Notes under the pieces: generated by a model
The model's input: only the letters and a program-made list of their open reading frames with translations
What the model was told of the DNA's origin: nothing
Databases searched by the model: none
Shown: positions 1 through 9,441 of the stretch, one piece after another
How the letters are laid out: the number at the start of each line of letters is the position of its first letter
How positions within the stretch are numbered: position 1 is the stretch's first letter
Program-made: the position numbers and the translations under genes
Assembly: GCA_025331125.1 (NCBI GenBank)
Contig: JAOALB010000019.1
Coordinates: 124,001-188,000, forward strand
Length of the DNA stretch: 64,000 nucleotides
Reading direction: 5' to 3'
Source of the DNA: Mycogone perniciosa
Lineage: Eukaryota; Ascomycota; Sordariomycetes; Hypocreales; Hypocreaceae

Positions 1-2348
1 TCCTCCATAGGCTAGATGGGGAGTCCCGATCTGCGGGCTGCCATGGTGAGAGCCAGGAGCTGTGAATGGCGGCTGTAATGGTTGGGTCGACGGCATGCCG
101 TTCCCACCGGGAACGAAGGACTGTGTCTTTGGATTGAAAGAATGGTTCCTGTTATAGCTTCCAGGAATTGGATGTTGACTTTTGGGGTCATGCGGGTTGG
201 CATTTGCGGGCAATTGCCCAAATGCATAAGGGATCCCGGGCTGTGGTGGAGGTCCATTAGGTCCATTAGTGGCTGGTCCTCGAGGTTGGTACGCAGGTTG
301 AGTAAAGCCAGGTTGCCAGTTCTGTGGAGGAGGAGCCACGGGCAAGATTGGTGAGCCGTAGGCTGTCATTGGACTCCCATTTGACTGATACCGTGGCTGG
401 GCAGGCTGAGGAGTAAACTAGTGATGTCAGTCAGCATTGAAATGGACCAAAATAGAGAAGACTACTAACCTGAGGCATTGGGTATGCAGGATGGGGGGCA
501 TTTGGCACCACTCCTGGCATCCCAGGATATCCAGCGGGCTGTTGGGCATACACAGGAGCCATCTGAGCAGGGTATGATGGCACGGGTTGAGGATTGAACT
601 GGCCATTGGCCGGGGGCATAAACTGAGCTTGCGGCTGAGGTACCCAGGTTTGCTGTTGAGGGCCCCAGTACGGTGTGTATTGACGTCTGGAGTCAAAACT
701 GTCCGAATCGTCACGCCGTTGCTTGCTGACTTTCCCTCTCTTGCCTGTAGTCGACTTGTTGGCCGAGACCGAGCTCGTCCGGGACATCCCGTACTCGTCA
801 TTATTTTCTAATGATAGATTAACTCTCGAGTTCCACCCACCATGTGCTATTTGTCATCACTTACCAGAGGCATTCTCCTCAGAGTTGCCGAAAATACGCT
901 GCCTGGCCAACTTGTACATCTCTTCTCGCTCTTCCCTGGATAGTCTAAGGATTACGATTAGTGAGTAGTACAGATATACTGGAAATGAATGAATACTTAC
1001 TTTTGACTGGCAAGTGGCTGCTTGTCCTTGGCATCGCTTCCTGTCTCTGAAGTGGCTTTTGAAGCGCCAGCGCTGATCATACCACCCTCATCATCTTGCC
1101 CTCGGCGCATGATCTTCCTTGGCAAGACTGCCGGTGGAGGAGTACTAGTAGTCGATGCAGCTGGTTGAGGGACCATCGTTGCCAGAGACGGTGGAACTCG
1201 GCAGAATGGTGTTCTAAAGATGCGAACAGATCCAATGTGGGGCTCATAAGAATGTGTCATGTGGTAATAATCCGCCAGCTTATGCGTTAACATCCTACAG
1301 AACGAGTTTGATGGTGGTAAATCCATGTATGGCTCCCTGTGTTTCAAGTTAGTATAATTTCTGTTTGAAAGAACGGTTGGCGTACTTGGAGTCCTGCACA
1401 AAGTCTATGACGTCCTTTTCCAGTCGCAAGAGGAAGAGTCTGTCTCTAGGAGCAGCCAGAGCTTCGAGAAGTTTCTCGTCTGGTGCTTGTCGATAAATGA
1501 CATTTAAGGCATCCGATGATGACCTGCTAGCACTTCGCAATGGCATTTGGGAATCTATCCCCGATGGTTGCTCCGATGATGTGCTCTGGGGGGTCAGGAC
1601 ACCGTGCCCGAGAGTGCCTGGAGCCGGTTGCGCCAACCTGCGATCAGACATATCTCCTAGTTGAATGCCTCTAGCTCTTGCAGCGAGATCTGAGTCCATT
1701 CGTGAGCCCGCAATCAGAGACCCACGAATCGATAAGGAATCATCATCTTCAGCCGCCGCCTTGACGCTGGCACTATCATCAGGGCGGAGAGACTCTTTCT
1801 CATCAAGAGCAAAGGTAGTTCCGGAGGTAATGCTTTTCCCGTCCAGGCTGGGTGGCTTCGTACCGAGTTCAGAACTCGAGTCGGCCTTCTGAGATTCATC
1901 AGACCCACTAGCCCTGCTGAACACTGCTTGAGACCGCTCTACAGCCGCCGAGTTGCTACCATCTACCACAAGGCTGGGGACATTCGGGCCAAGTCGAAGA
2001 TCATTCGGCGATGCTGTGGCCTTGTTGATAGCTGCATGACCCTCGGTTGTCGATGCGTCCGCCGATTGGGATGGTAAGTCGGCTTGTGGCAGGAATCCGA
2101 CAGGGTCCATGGGTAGTGACGCTCTTGTCCCGCAGTGAACTTTGGACTGTGATATTGATCGATTTGTAGAGGAGGTAGAAGCCTTTTCCATTGAAATAGA
2201 TGCAGCGACCTGATAGGAGGAACAGATGGTCAATAATGCTCAGCAATCTAACAATGGTGCCGTATCTCGGTGTCAGACATACGGGATTCAGGCTTACCTT
2301 GGCAAATGAAGGTTTGGGAGCATCGGCGGATATGTGCGCCGTAGCCAT
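1..2348 (-). CDS. R3H-SUZ domain RNA-binding protein, 3' end beyond the left edge
   Basis: This is a predicted cytoplasmic RNA-binding protein of the R3H-SUZ family, which includes yeast Rbs1 and animal Encore/ARPP21. I infer six exons in the window: 2348-2298, 2209-1386, 1336-1001, 944-865, 807-470 and about 417 to 1. The phases agree at each junction. Residues 18 to about 265 are Ser-rich and low in complexity. The R3H fold follows, running from RDRLFLLRLEKDVIDF across an intron to YMDLPPSNSFCRMLTHKLADYY. A SUZ motif comes next (KIMRRGQ, then LSREEREEMYKLARQRIFG). The rest is a Pro/Gln/Tyr-rich tail that is still open at base 1. The last acceptor could also be at 405, and both choices stay in frame. 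The start ATG at 2348 gives MATAHISADAPKPSFAK before the first intron. The family is well supported; orthology to Rbs1 is inference. Confidence 0.85.
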
Positions 2349-3561
2349 TATGGAGAGATACGAGGCTAAACAGCCAAGTTGAACAGGTGATGATTATAAC
2401 GACGCGGAATACGATGGCAGAGAAGAAAACGCTATCAGCCACGGATACCGCAATTCATAGGTGTCTCGAGAATGGCGCAGAACGTAGCGAGAGCGGCGAA
2501 AAAAGACCGGACAGGAAAACGAAATCAAGAAGCAGAATCGATCGGAACGAGCCAAGAGATCGAGAACAGAGTGCCGGTGCTCATCGTCGTAACGGGACGT
2601 ACATGGTTCCTAGCTGGTTATGACTTCAGGGCGTTGGCGAGGTGTCCTTGATGCCGGACAAGGCTGGAGCGACGTGGATCGGTCTACTGTCGGCCTAGGA
2701 CTGTGATGCACTCAGATCAGTCTACTGCGCGTAGACACAAAAAAGGCGCGCGGTTGTTCGACTCGTAAGGAACAGACGGTGTTGGGACCAAGGTGGAGGG
2801 GTGTTCCAAAGCGAGGTTATCCCTGAGGGGTGAAAATTATGGGTTTGCAGCGGAAGAAGGCTTACAGCAGTGGATTGCTGGCGGCTGCCCTGGCGCGAAT
2901 GGGCACCCTGAGCAGCAACTAGCAGTTCTCGGCGTCCAAGGCGCAGTTCAGGCTGATGCCATTCGGATAAGTCGACGAGGCTTTGGAGGAGGTCTGAGAT
3001 TCTGTAGTAGGTAGTAGTAGTAGTTACAAATACTATCAAAGAGCTCGGATTGTCCTAGCGCCGGTACATTCCCTCAGCCTCCGATGCCCCATTAGAGAAA
3101 ATGTTGTGTGGTGCTTATGTAACACTACAAGATGCTGGGCTGGAGCAAGAGCGAAGTGGTGATACGTGAAATAATTACTACGGAGTACGTCGTTTATAAA
3201 TCGAGTTGGATAAAAAGCATTGGGCACTTCAATGGAGAGCAACATCCAAATATTTCTTTTCATTCTAAATGGTAGTTTTGGGAATATGTCGACTTCTATC
3301 ATGCATGCAAGTTCGATGTTATGTCCTGTATTGATATTGATACTTTGAGGGCGGTCACGTGAGCATTTTCAGTCTCAGACAGCGACTTCAAGCCTCGCGT
3401 GCTCGCGTCGCTGAGCGCAAGGCTCCGTCTGTAAGGAGGCGATTCATCAAATATACCTATTTAACCCACCGAAACCAAACCCACAACCTTTCTCACTAAC
3501 TTTATTCACTTTAATTTCACATAAAGCAACGCCTACTGCTACTTTGCAGCAATTAAACAGC
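2349..3561. promoter_or_regulatory. Divergent intergenic region between R3H-SUZ and zinc-knuckle genes
   Basis: This 1.2 kb region separates two gene starts that point away from each other, so it must carry both promoters. Short open frames exist on both strands but none shows a domain or a plausible exon series. One TACGGAGTA word lies near 3180. The 100 bases before the zinc-knuckle start are A/C/T-rich with short pyrimidine runs, which is usual for a fungal 5' leader. Confidence 0.5.
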
Positions 3562-4552
3562 ATGTTCGCTTACAAGGGCCGTGGAGGACCCAGCAGGTCT
3601 ACTCCTGCCAGCGTTCAATGCCAGAAATGTCTAAAACGAGATACGTACAGAACTCTCATAGAGATTGCGCTGATTCAACTAACAATCTTAGCACGGCACT
3701 ATTCATATGATTGCAAGGCGTCTGCTCAAGAGCGGCCATATGTGTCTCGGCCGTCACGTTCGCAGCAGCTTCGTAACCCGAAACTTGTGCCCAAACTTAC
3801 AAGCGACGTCCCGAACCCTATGGAAAAGAAGTGAGTCCCTTGTGCAGCAATTAGAACCAGCATACTAATCCGGCTATAGGGAAGGAGTTGCTGATGAGGA
3901 GCTCGCCAAGATAGAGGCTGAACGGTTAAGGAAACGAGAGCTTGAGGAACATGAGAATGAGTTGATTGAGTCGAGTTTCAAACGCCGAAGATCGGTATCA
4001 TCACACTCTGTCTCCACCATCTCAACAGATGCCTCAAGAGCCTCGCCACCCCCAAGAAACAGGACCCGGTCTCCCACACCCCAGCGGCGCGGACGCAGTC
4101 TTAGCTCGGGGAGTGACGAGGAACAGCCTCCTCGCCGCAGTTACAGTCGTAGCCCACCACCCCCAAGGCGACGTCAACGCTCTGTATCACGCAGTAGTCG
4201 CTCACCACGACGTGAAGGCAACGAAAGGGAGTATAGGGATCGACGAAGGCGGCCTTCAAGTGATCGAGAGCGTGATGCATCGCCTGATCAGCAGCCACGG
4301 CAAGATAGCCACGAGCCCAGGCGCGGACCGAATCCCCGACGCAACCGGCCACGCGCATGGGGATCACCGGATCCCCAGGACCAGCCCTACAAAGGGCGCG
4401 ACGACTGTGGTCCTCGACGGCGGGATGCACGCGGTGATCGAAGTGAGGGAGGACGGTCAATGCCGGTTGAACAGGCGCCGCGAGAACGAAGCCTTAGCCC
4501 CTTCAGCAAGCGGTTAGCACTGACCCAGTCTTTGAATATGGGGGGAAGATAA
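3562..4552 (+). CDS. CCHC zinc-knuckle protein with RS-rich tail (ZCCHC10-like)
   Basis: A nuclear RNA-associated protein of the ZCCHC10-like zinc-knuckle family is predicted, 295 residues. Exons are 3562-3640, 3695-3830 and 3880-4552. The knuckle reads CQKCLKRGHYSYDC, a perfect C-x2-C-x4-H-x4-C, but only if 3641-3694 is removed as an intron with AT-AC ends. It is followed by the family's conserved stretch QERPYVSRPSRSQQLRNPKL. After residue 90 the protein is a charged coil and then a long Arg/Ser/Pro-rich region with many SRSP, RRR and RDR runs, typical of splicing-associated proteins. The second intron is ordinary GT-AG. The ATG at 3562 is preferred over an in-frame TTG at 3544. The stop lies 108 bases from the stop of the converging Cwf18 gene. 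Function beyond RNA binding is inference. Confidence 0.85.
3641..3694 (+). other. Probable AT-AC intron inside the zinc knuckle
   Basis: The 54-nt segment starts ATACGTACAG and ends TTAGCAC. It has a CTAAC branch-like element about ten bases before the end. Removing exactly this segment joins CGA-G to GG-CAC and gives the invariant KRGHY of the knuckle. The best GT-AG alternative (GT at 3645, AG at 3690-3691) shifts the frame and meets a stop within a few codons. The segment is a multiple of three with no in-frame stop, so a retained intron would insert 18 residues between the second Cys and the His. The 5' end looks like a normal U2-type donor with the first G changed to A. Confidence 0.75.
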
Positions 4553-4660
4553 TTGGGTATCAAAGTTGGCTTAATGTAGATATAGCCGTAGTGTCCAGAC
4601 GAAGAACTCCTACCCAAGGGGTACAACAAAAAATCCCAATGACGTACAGTACAGTGATTC

Positions 4661-5281
4661 TCACAATCCCGTTTCCTCTTCTTCCTCGCGCTCTCTTCGT
4701 TCCTCTTCCTGCTCCTCCCTTTCCCTAACTCTGAGTCCCTCCACAAGGGCGATACCATCGACCCCTGCGGCCTCACCGTCGATATTGCCAACGTCGACTT
4801 CTGCCCTCTTTTGGGCAGCCTTTTGCGCGCCAGCAACCCTCTCCCTGACCAATCTTGCTATTGCATTATCCGTCCGCACATTTAAAGCCTCCATCTTCTT
4901 ATCCAGGTTCCGCTTCAGATCCCAATTCGGCTTCTTTGGTTGTAGTTTGAAGAGGTCGATGCCCTTGTCGTCTTGGGCTTCCTCCTCCGCCCGTTTCTTA
5001 ACCTCTGCCTCTACTTGCGCAGCTTGCTCCTCCAATGTCGGCATTTCTAAATCGAGTGTCGGTGGAGCCTCGAACCCGAGCTTCGGACCTCGTGTTTCTG
5101 GATCATAGTTGCGGCCAGACAGGTGTTGCCTTGAGACTTCGTCTTGTGGTGGTGATGGCGACCTCGTGGCTTCTGGAGTGGCGATTTCGTCGGCAGGTTG
5201 CTTTCTTTTCAGGCCTTTCAGTTTGGCCAGACGCGCCTTTCGCTCATCTGCTGCGGCGCTTAAGGTGCTATGGGAATTCAT
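4661..5281 (-). CDS. cwf18: Pre-mRNA-splicing factor Cwf18 (CCDC12 homologue)
   Basis: A single-exon gene for a 206-residue protein of the cwf18/CCDC12 family, a component of the Prp19/NTC-associated active spliceosome in the nucleus. Family hallmarks are the N-terminal basic segment RKARLAKLKGLKRKQP, the motif FKLQPKKPNWDLKRNLDKK at about residues 115-133, and RTDNAIARLVRERV shortly after. The C-terminus is an unusually long acidic/Arg coil of alternating Glu and Arg. The ATG at 5281 is chosen because the upstream in-frame residues are not conserved-looking and this start gives the usual length. It is divergent from the PPR gene, with 316 bases between the starts, and converges on the zinc-knuckle gene. 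Confidence 0.92.
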   Translation of the reverse strand: MNSHSTLSAAADERKARLAKLKGLKRKQPADEIATPEATRSPSPPQDEVSRQHLSGRNYDPETRGPKLGFEAPPTLDLEMPTLEEQAAQVEAEVKKRAEEEAQDDKGIDLFKLQPKKPNWDLKRNLDKKMEALNVRTDNAIARLVRERVAGAQKAAQKRAEVDVGNIDGEAAGVDGIALVEGLRVREREEQEEERREREEEEETGL

Positions 5282-5597
5282 GATGGATTGGTCGGTCCAG
5301 CACGCGACGTTCGATTCGCACGAGGCTGTTGGCAAAAGTAAAGGAATTGATAAGATTCGAGATTGGCGGGGCGGAAAGTAAACTGTAACATGCCAGAGCC
5401 GCATGCAAGCGCGGCAGCGGCTAAACCAACAGGGGCAACGGGTTTCAGCGCTAAAATATTTTGTTCACGATAGCGATAGCACATTCTCCCCACGATCGTC
5501 AATCCGCTTGCGACCACCAGCGACTGAGAAACAGAGAAACATAGTGACGGTGCACAATGTGGACTGTTGGCCGCGAGTCGGCGTCGGTATCATTGAA
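5282..5597. promoter_or_regulatory. Bidirectional promoter, cwf18 / PPR gene
   Basis: The 316 bases between two outward-pointing start codons must serve both genes. The reading frame of the PPR gene is open upstream to about 5403, but those residues have neither a targeting signal nor conserved features, so I treat them as untranslated leader. No clear TATA element is visible. Confidence 0.5.
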
Positions 5598-8132
5598 ATG
5601 CCAGCGGCTCCTATGTGCTGCACCAGCTCCTTGAGGCTCAGGAGTTGCCCACTGGTCCTCCTACCCACATTACCACCTTGGTTGAGACAACCTCCCCTCT
5701 CGAGATTCGCACTGCGGCAATACAGCTCTACGCTTCAGAGCATCTCAAAAGGTCGTAACCATAAAATTGAGGGCGATGTCTCCTCGCGACTGTCAGGAGA
5801 GGACAACCAGGCTTCTGGAGACCGAACGACGATCACCAACGGCGCATTGAATCGTTTCTCGAATATTCCAGGAAGGGAACGACAGTTTTTGCGACCACAA
5901 GATAAGGATGACAAGCAAAGTGCAAGGCTTGAATCACGAAAGGATCGAGTACGTTCCCAATCAAATAGTGACAGCAAGCATTCCCAACGTATAGCTCCTG
6001 GTCGCCAGCATTTCTCGGGAAAGAGACGCTACACCATCACATGGGATAGGGTCCATCGTCAGGCCACCAGTGCAAGCAAACACCCAAATCGATTTACCGC
6101 TACTCACCATGAAGGCCTTGACAAGGCGGAGTCTCCACTTGAATCTTGGAGTGAAGTAAAAAGGTTGCGGGAAATGCATTCACAATGGGGCTATATCCGG
6201 CATCAATATCCCAGTTCTGAGCTACTGATAGCCAGACGAGCTTTCAGTTCATGGAAGACCAAGTTTTGGAATATTTTGGCGCCAAAGAACCCATCATCGT
6301 GGCCATGGCGGGATGATGCAAAATGGCTTCTTGAGCTAGACGGTGTCCCAGCCATGCGCAGGGCCTGGGAAGCACTTGATATGGAAAGCCGTCGCGAAAA
6401 GTGGCCATTGGTCATGCTTTCAACATTGCACAGTTGCCCTAACAAAGCACATATGGTTCTCGAGGCCACACTTGATCCTTTGCCGCAAGGATACGCCATC
6501 CGCGATGTTCTCCTTTTCATTGCCCAATGGCTGCAGCTTGGCAACGTCAAGAGCGTGCGTGAGCGAACTCTCAAGGCAGAAGAGGTGCTGGAAGTCATGG
6601 CCAAGGTTCTCGAAGATACGCCTTCGGGTCATGTTCCATTTGGACAGCGAACCTTTGGCATCTTTGCTCGCAAGCTTCCAAGCGATCAGGCCAGTGAGCT
6701 TCACACTATCCTGCGGCGGTCGAATATCAAGTTACACCCGAACACGCAATTGCAGTTCGCGAGTAAATTGGCAAACGACATGTCACATAAAGAGACTGCA
6801 TTTGAAATCCTCAAGGGTCTTGCCGAAAGTGGCATTAATCTGAATGCACCCAGTCCCTCCAGTGCCATCACCTCCCTCTTGCACTGCAAGGCCACTCACG
6901 ATGGGTGGTCAGAACAAGAGCAGACCTTCTCGCCAAAGCACGCCTTGGAGTTCTTCATGGAAAAGGGATTTGCACCAAATACCATCAATTCCACCGCATT
7001 TCTTGACTCGCTGTGCCAGCAATCAGAGGTTGAAGAAGCAATACGACTCTCACTCTTGTTCGCTGAGTCTGGCGTTCAACTAGATTCGAAGACGTGGTCC
7101 ACCGTTTTCAGGGGTGCTAAGAGCAGTCTGAAAGTCGAAAACGTCATAAAGAGCTTCGATGTTGCCAGGGCAGCGAATGCTCCATATGTGGACGTGCTGA
7201 ATAATGCACTTCATTCTATTTTCTACTTTGCAGAGATGGAGTCTCGCGAACGGAGGTTGTGGGCGCCTTGGGCATTGCCCCTATTTGGCCCAATGCTTCG
7301 TATATACGCGAAGAAATTCGATCTGGAGCCATTGCAATGGTGGCTTCCCGATTCACTCCCTCTGATATTAACGCAGACAACCGGCAATGACGGTGAGAAA
7401 TTCGAAAGCCATCGTCGCCGCCGGTGGGAGTTTCTCGAAACCATCGTCCCTGTTGTGGATGGTTTCTTTTCTGCCAGTGATGGACCACGGTTGCGCCCCA
7501 ATGCGACCACAGTAGCTATCATGTTGAGGGCTTATATAAAGACCCTACAGCAGCCATACGATCTCATGGCATACTATGCCTTTTTCAAGGCTCTTCTTGA
7601 AGAATATGGGGGGAAGGACAGTTTTGCTGCAGAGCTTATTAAAGACCAAGGCAGCCTCATTCACGACACCTTGATCATGGCAATGACAGAGCGACGAGGA
7701 TTGTCTCGGCCTGCGCTACAGATCTTTGGAGACATGTTAAAGGATCACCTGCAAAGAAACGCACCGGAAAGCGGTACCCCAGTTCCGGTGCATCCACCCC
7801 CAGGTCTCTGCACATTCAGCATTCTCGTGCGCGGTCTCATGAACAGCGGGGACCGCATCTTGGCTGAGCAAGTCATTCAGGTTATGCGAGAACAAGGCAT
7901 TGAACCAAACCTTATAACGTGGAACACCCTCATCAAAGGCTACGCCACGATGCAAAACATCTCCAAGACTGTAGCCACGCTGCAAGACATGGAGGCAGCT
8001 GGCCTCAAGCCCGATCTCTTTACATTCAAGGCGTTTGGGAAGCTAAATAACCAGGCCAAGGCCCTGGAGGTAATGGAAGGCATCATCAATACGAATAGAC
8101 AGAAAATAGCTGGGGAAGACATGTACGAATAA
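5598..8132 (+). CDS. Mitochondrial pentatricopeptide repeat (PPR) protein
   Basis: A single-exon gene for an 844-residue protein predicted to bind RNA in mitochondria. The start at 5598 is chosen because it yields an Arg/Ser/Leu-rich, acid-poor N-terminus (MPAAPMCCTSSLRLRSCP...) like a mitochondrial presequence; an earlier in-frame ATG at 5403 lacks one. Residues 60-190 are Arg/Ser/Gln-rich linker. The middle is alpha-helical. Two clear PPR units lie near the C-terminus, about residues 737-771 (CTFSILVRGLMNSGD...GIEPN) and 772-806 (LITWNTLIKGYATMQ...GLKPD), with the usual 35-residue period. Degenerate helical repeats probably fill the centre. The RNA target cannot be read from the sequence. 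It converges on the regulator gene at 9442. Confidence 0.87.
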   Translation: MPAAPMCCTSSLRLRSCPLVLLPTLPPWLRQPPLSRFALRQYSSTLQSISKGRNHKIEGDVSSRLSGEDNQASGDRTTITNGALNRFSNIPGRERQFLRPQDKDDKQSARLESRKDRVRSQSNSDSKHSQRIAPGRQHFSGKRRYTITWDRVHRQATSASKHPNRFTATHHEGLDKAESPLESWSEVKRLREMHSQWGYIRHQYPSSELLIARRAFSSWKTKFWNILAPKNPSSWPWRDDAKWLLELDGVPAMRRAWEALDMESRREKWPLVMLSTLHSCPNKAHMVLEATLDPLPQGYAIRDVLLFIAQWLQLGNVKSVRERTLKAEEVLEVMAKVLEDTPSGHVPFGQRTFGIFARKLPSDQASELHTILRRSNIKLHPNTQLQFASKLANDMSHKETAFEILKGLAESGINLNAPSPSSAITSLLHCKATHDGWSEQEQTFSPKHALEFFMEKGFAPNTINSTAFLDSLCQQSEVEEAIRLSLLFAESGVQLDSKTWSTVFRGAKSSLKVENVIKSFDVARAANAPYVDVLNNALHSIFYFAEMESRERRLWAPWALPLFGPMLRIYAKKFDLEPLQWWLPDSLPLILTQTTGNDGEKFESHRRRRWEFLETIVPVVDGFFSASDGPRLRPNATTVAIMLRAYIKTLQQPYDLMAYYAFFKALLEEYGGKDSFAAELIKDQGSLIHDTLIMAMTERRGLSRPALQIFGDMLKDHLQRNAPESGTPVPVHPPPGLCTFSILVRGLMNSGDRILAEQVIQVMREQGIEPNLITWNTLIKGYATMQNISKTVATLQDMEAAGLKPDLFTFKAFGKLNNQAKALEVMEGIINTNRQKIAGEDMYE

Positions 8133-9441
8133 TACCCACGGTACTTTGTACATAGATACGGGATAGACGGCTGGGTGGATTTTGTCATGGCATTCTGACA
8201 TATGATACCACTTGAATGATTTTGCATACAATCTCAACAATTTCAAGGAAGAATACAACTCTTGATATGGGCGGCTGAGCCTGAACCATTTTGAACCATG
8301 TGCTTAAACCATCCAAGTTCCATGGCTGCTCTCGCGCACGCATTACATCCAGCAGCTCAGACGGAAGCAGAAATGTCACACTGTGTCCAAATCCGAGACC
8401 TGTGCCCCTGAATATTCACACTCTTCTACTGATAGTCATCCTAGATCCCAGATTTCTGTGTTCTCACCACCAACGACCCCGGCATGGAATTTGAACATTA
8501 CACAACATCAGTAACATCCAAGTGCATGGATCCCCTTAATCCCCCGAGACCACGAATTGGGTGCGGAAAGAAAGAATAGCCCAAAGTAAAAGATATAGTG
8601 AGGAATTATAGACAGAGTAAGAAGAAAAATAAACAGAAAAACAATCCACCGCCCCAAAACGCGTCCAGTGCGGTCCCAATCGACCGGCCGCTCTCTTCAA
8701 GTAGGTCGCAGATAAGGTCACACAGACTGGAGGCCCATGTTTGATGTTTAAGGCTTCCCGCATTGTGTTGTTGTCAGTGGAACCGTGAGAAAAGAATCAT
8801 GCGTATCGCTCGTGCGCTGACATGGTTTCTTGGAGAGCGATGCAGATGACCCTCCTTAGAGATGCATCCCCAACGCTCTCAAGATAACATTATCACACAT
8901 ATCACTAAACAAACTGTGCCGCAACTTCTTTGGCCAGCAACATTATTTATATACTAGCTTGCCACAACATGGGTGACTTTCCACAACCATAACATCATGA
9001 ACTACATGCACAAGACCACAGGCGTGCAAAATATGCTGGAGCAGAACAAGGCTCACAATAATCCTGTATCCCTCCATGACTTCGCTTGGTTCCCTGTCTC
9101 CGTACCATAACCACGCCAGGCTCGGTATTCATCCCATGAGTTTGCCTTTCATTTCCCCATTAGTGCTCACAGACCCATAGGTAACATCCACTTCGTTTTG
9201 TTCCTTGAGAGTTCAATATAGCTTGAACCCACCCATGATAACAACGCCGGGGACTTTTGCGGTAAAACATGAAGAATATAGTTCGTAACAAAAATAAAAG
9301 GAAGTAGGAAGCCCAGGTAAAATTATAACAGGCCTCAACTGAAATGGCACAATTGTATAGAAGTGAATTCCGGCAATATACGCTTGGGTATCACAGCACG
9401 AGATGCAAAAATATGCGCCCAGGTGGAAGAGAAAAGGGATA
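8133..9441. other. Intergenic region between two convergent genes
   Basis: This 1.3 kb stretch lies between two 3' ends. It holds A/T-rich sequence with several AATAAA-like words that could serve as polyadenylation signals on either strand. I see no domain-bearing reading frame, tRNA or repeat. Confidence 0.5.

Noticed and set aside
3645..3691. GT-AG intron in the zinc-knuckle gene
   Set aside because: It shifts the frame, destroys the CCHC knuckle and meets a stop a few codons later.
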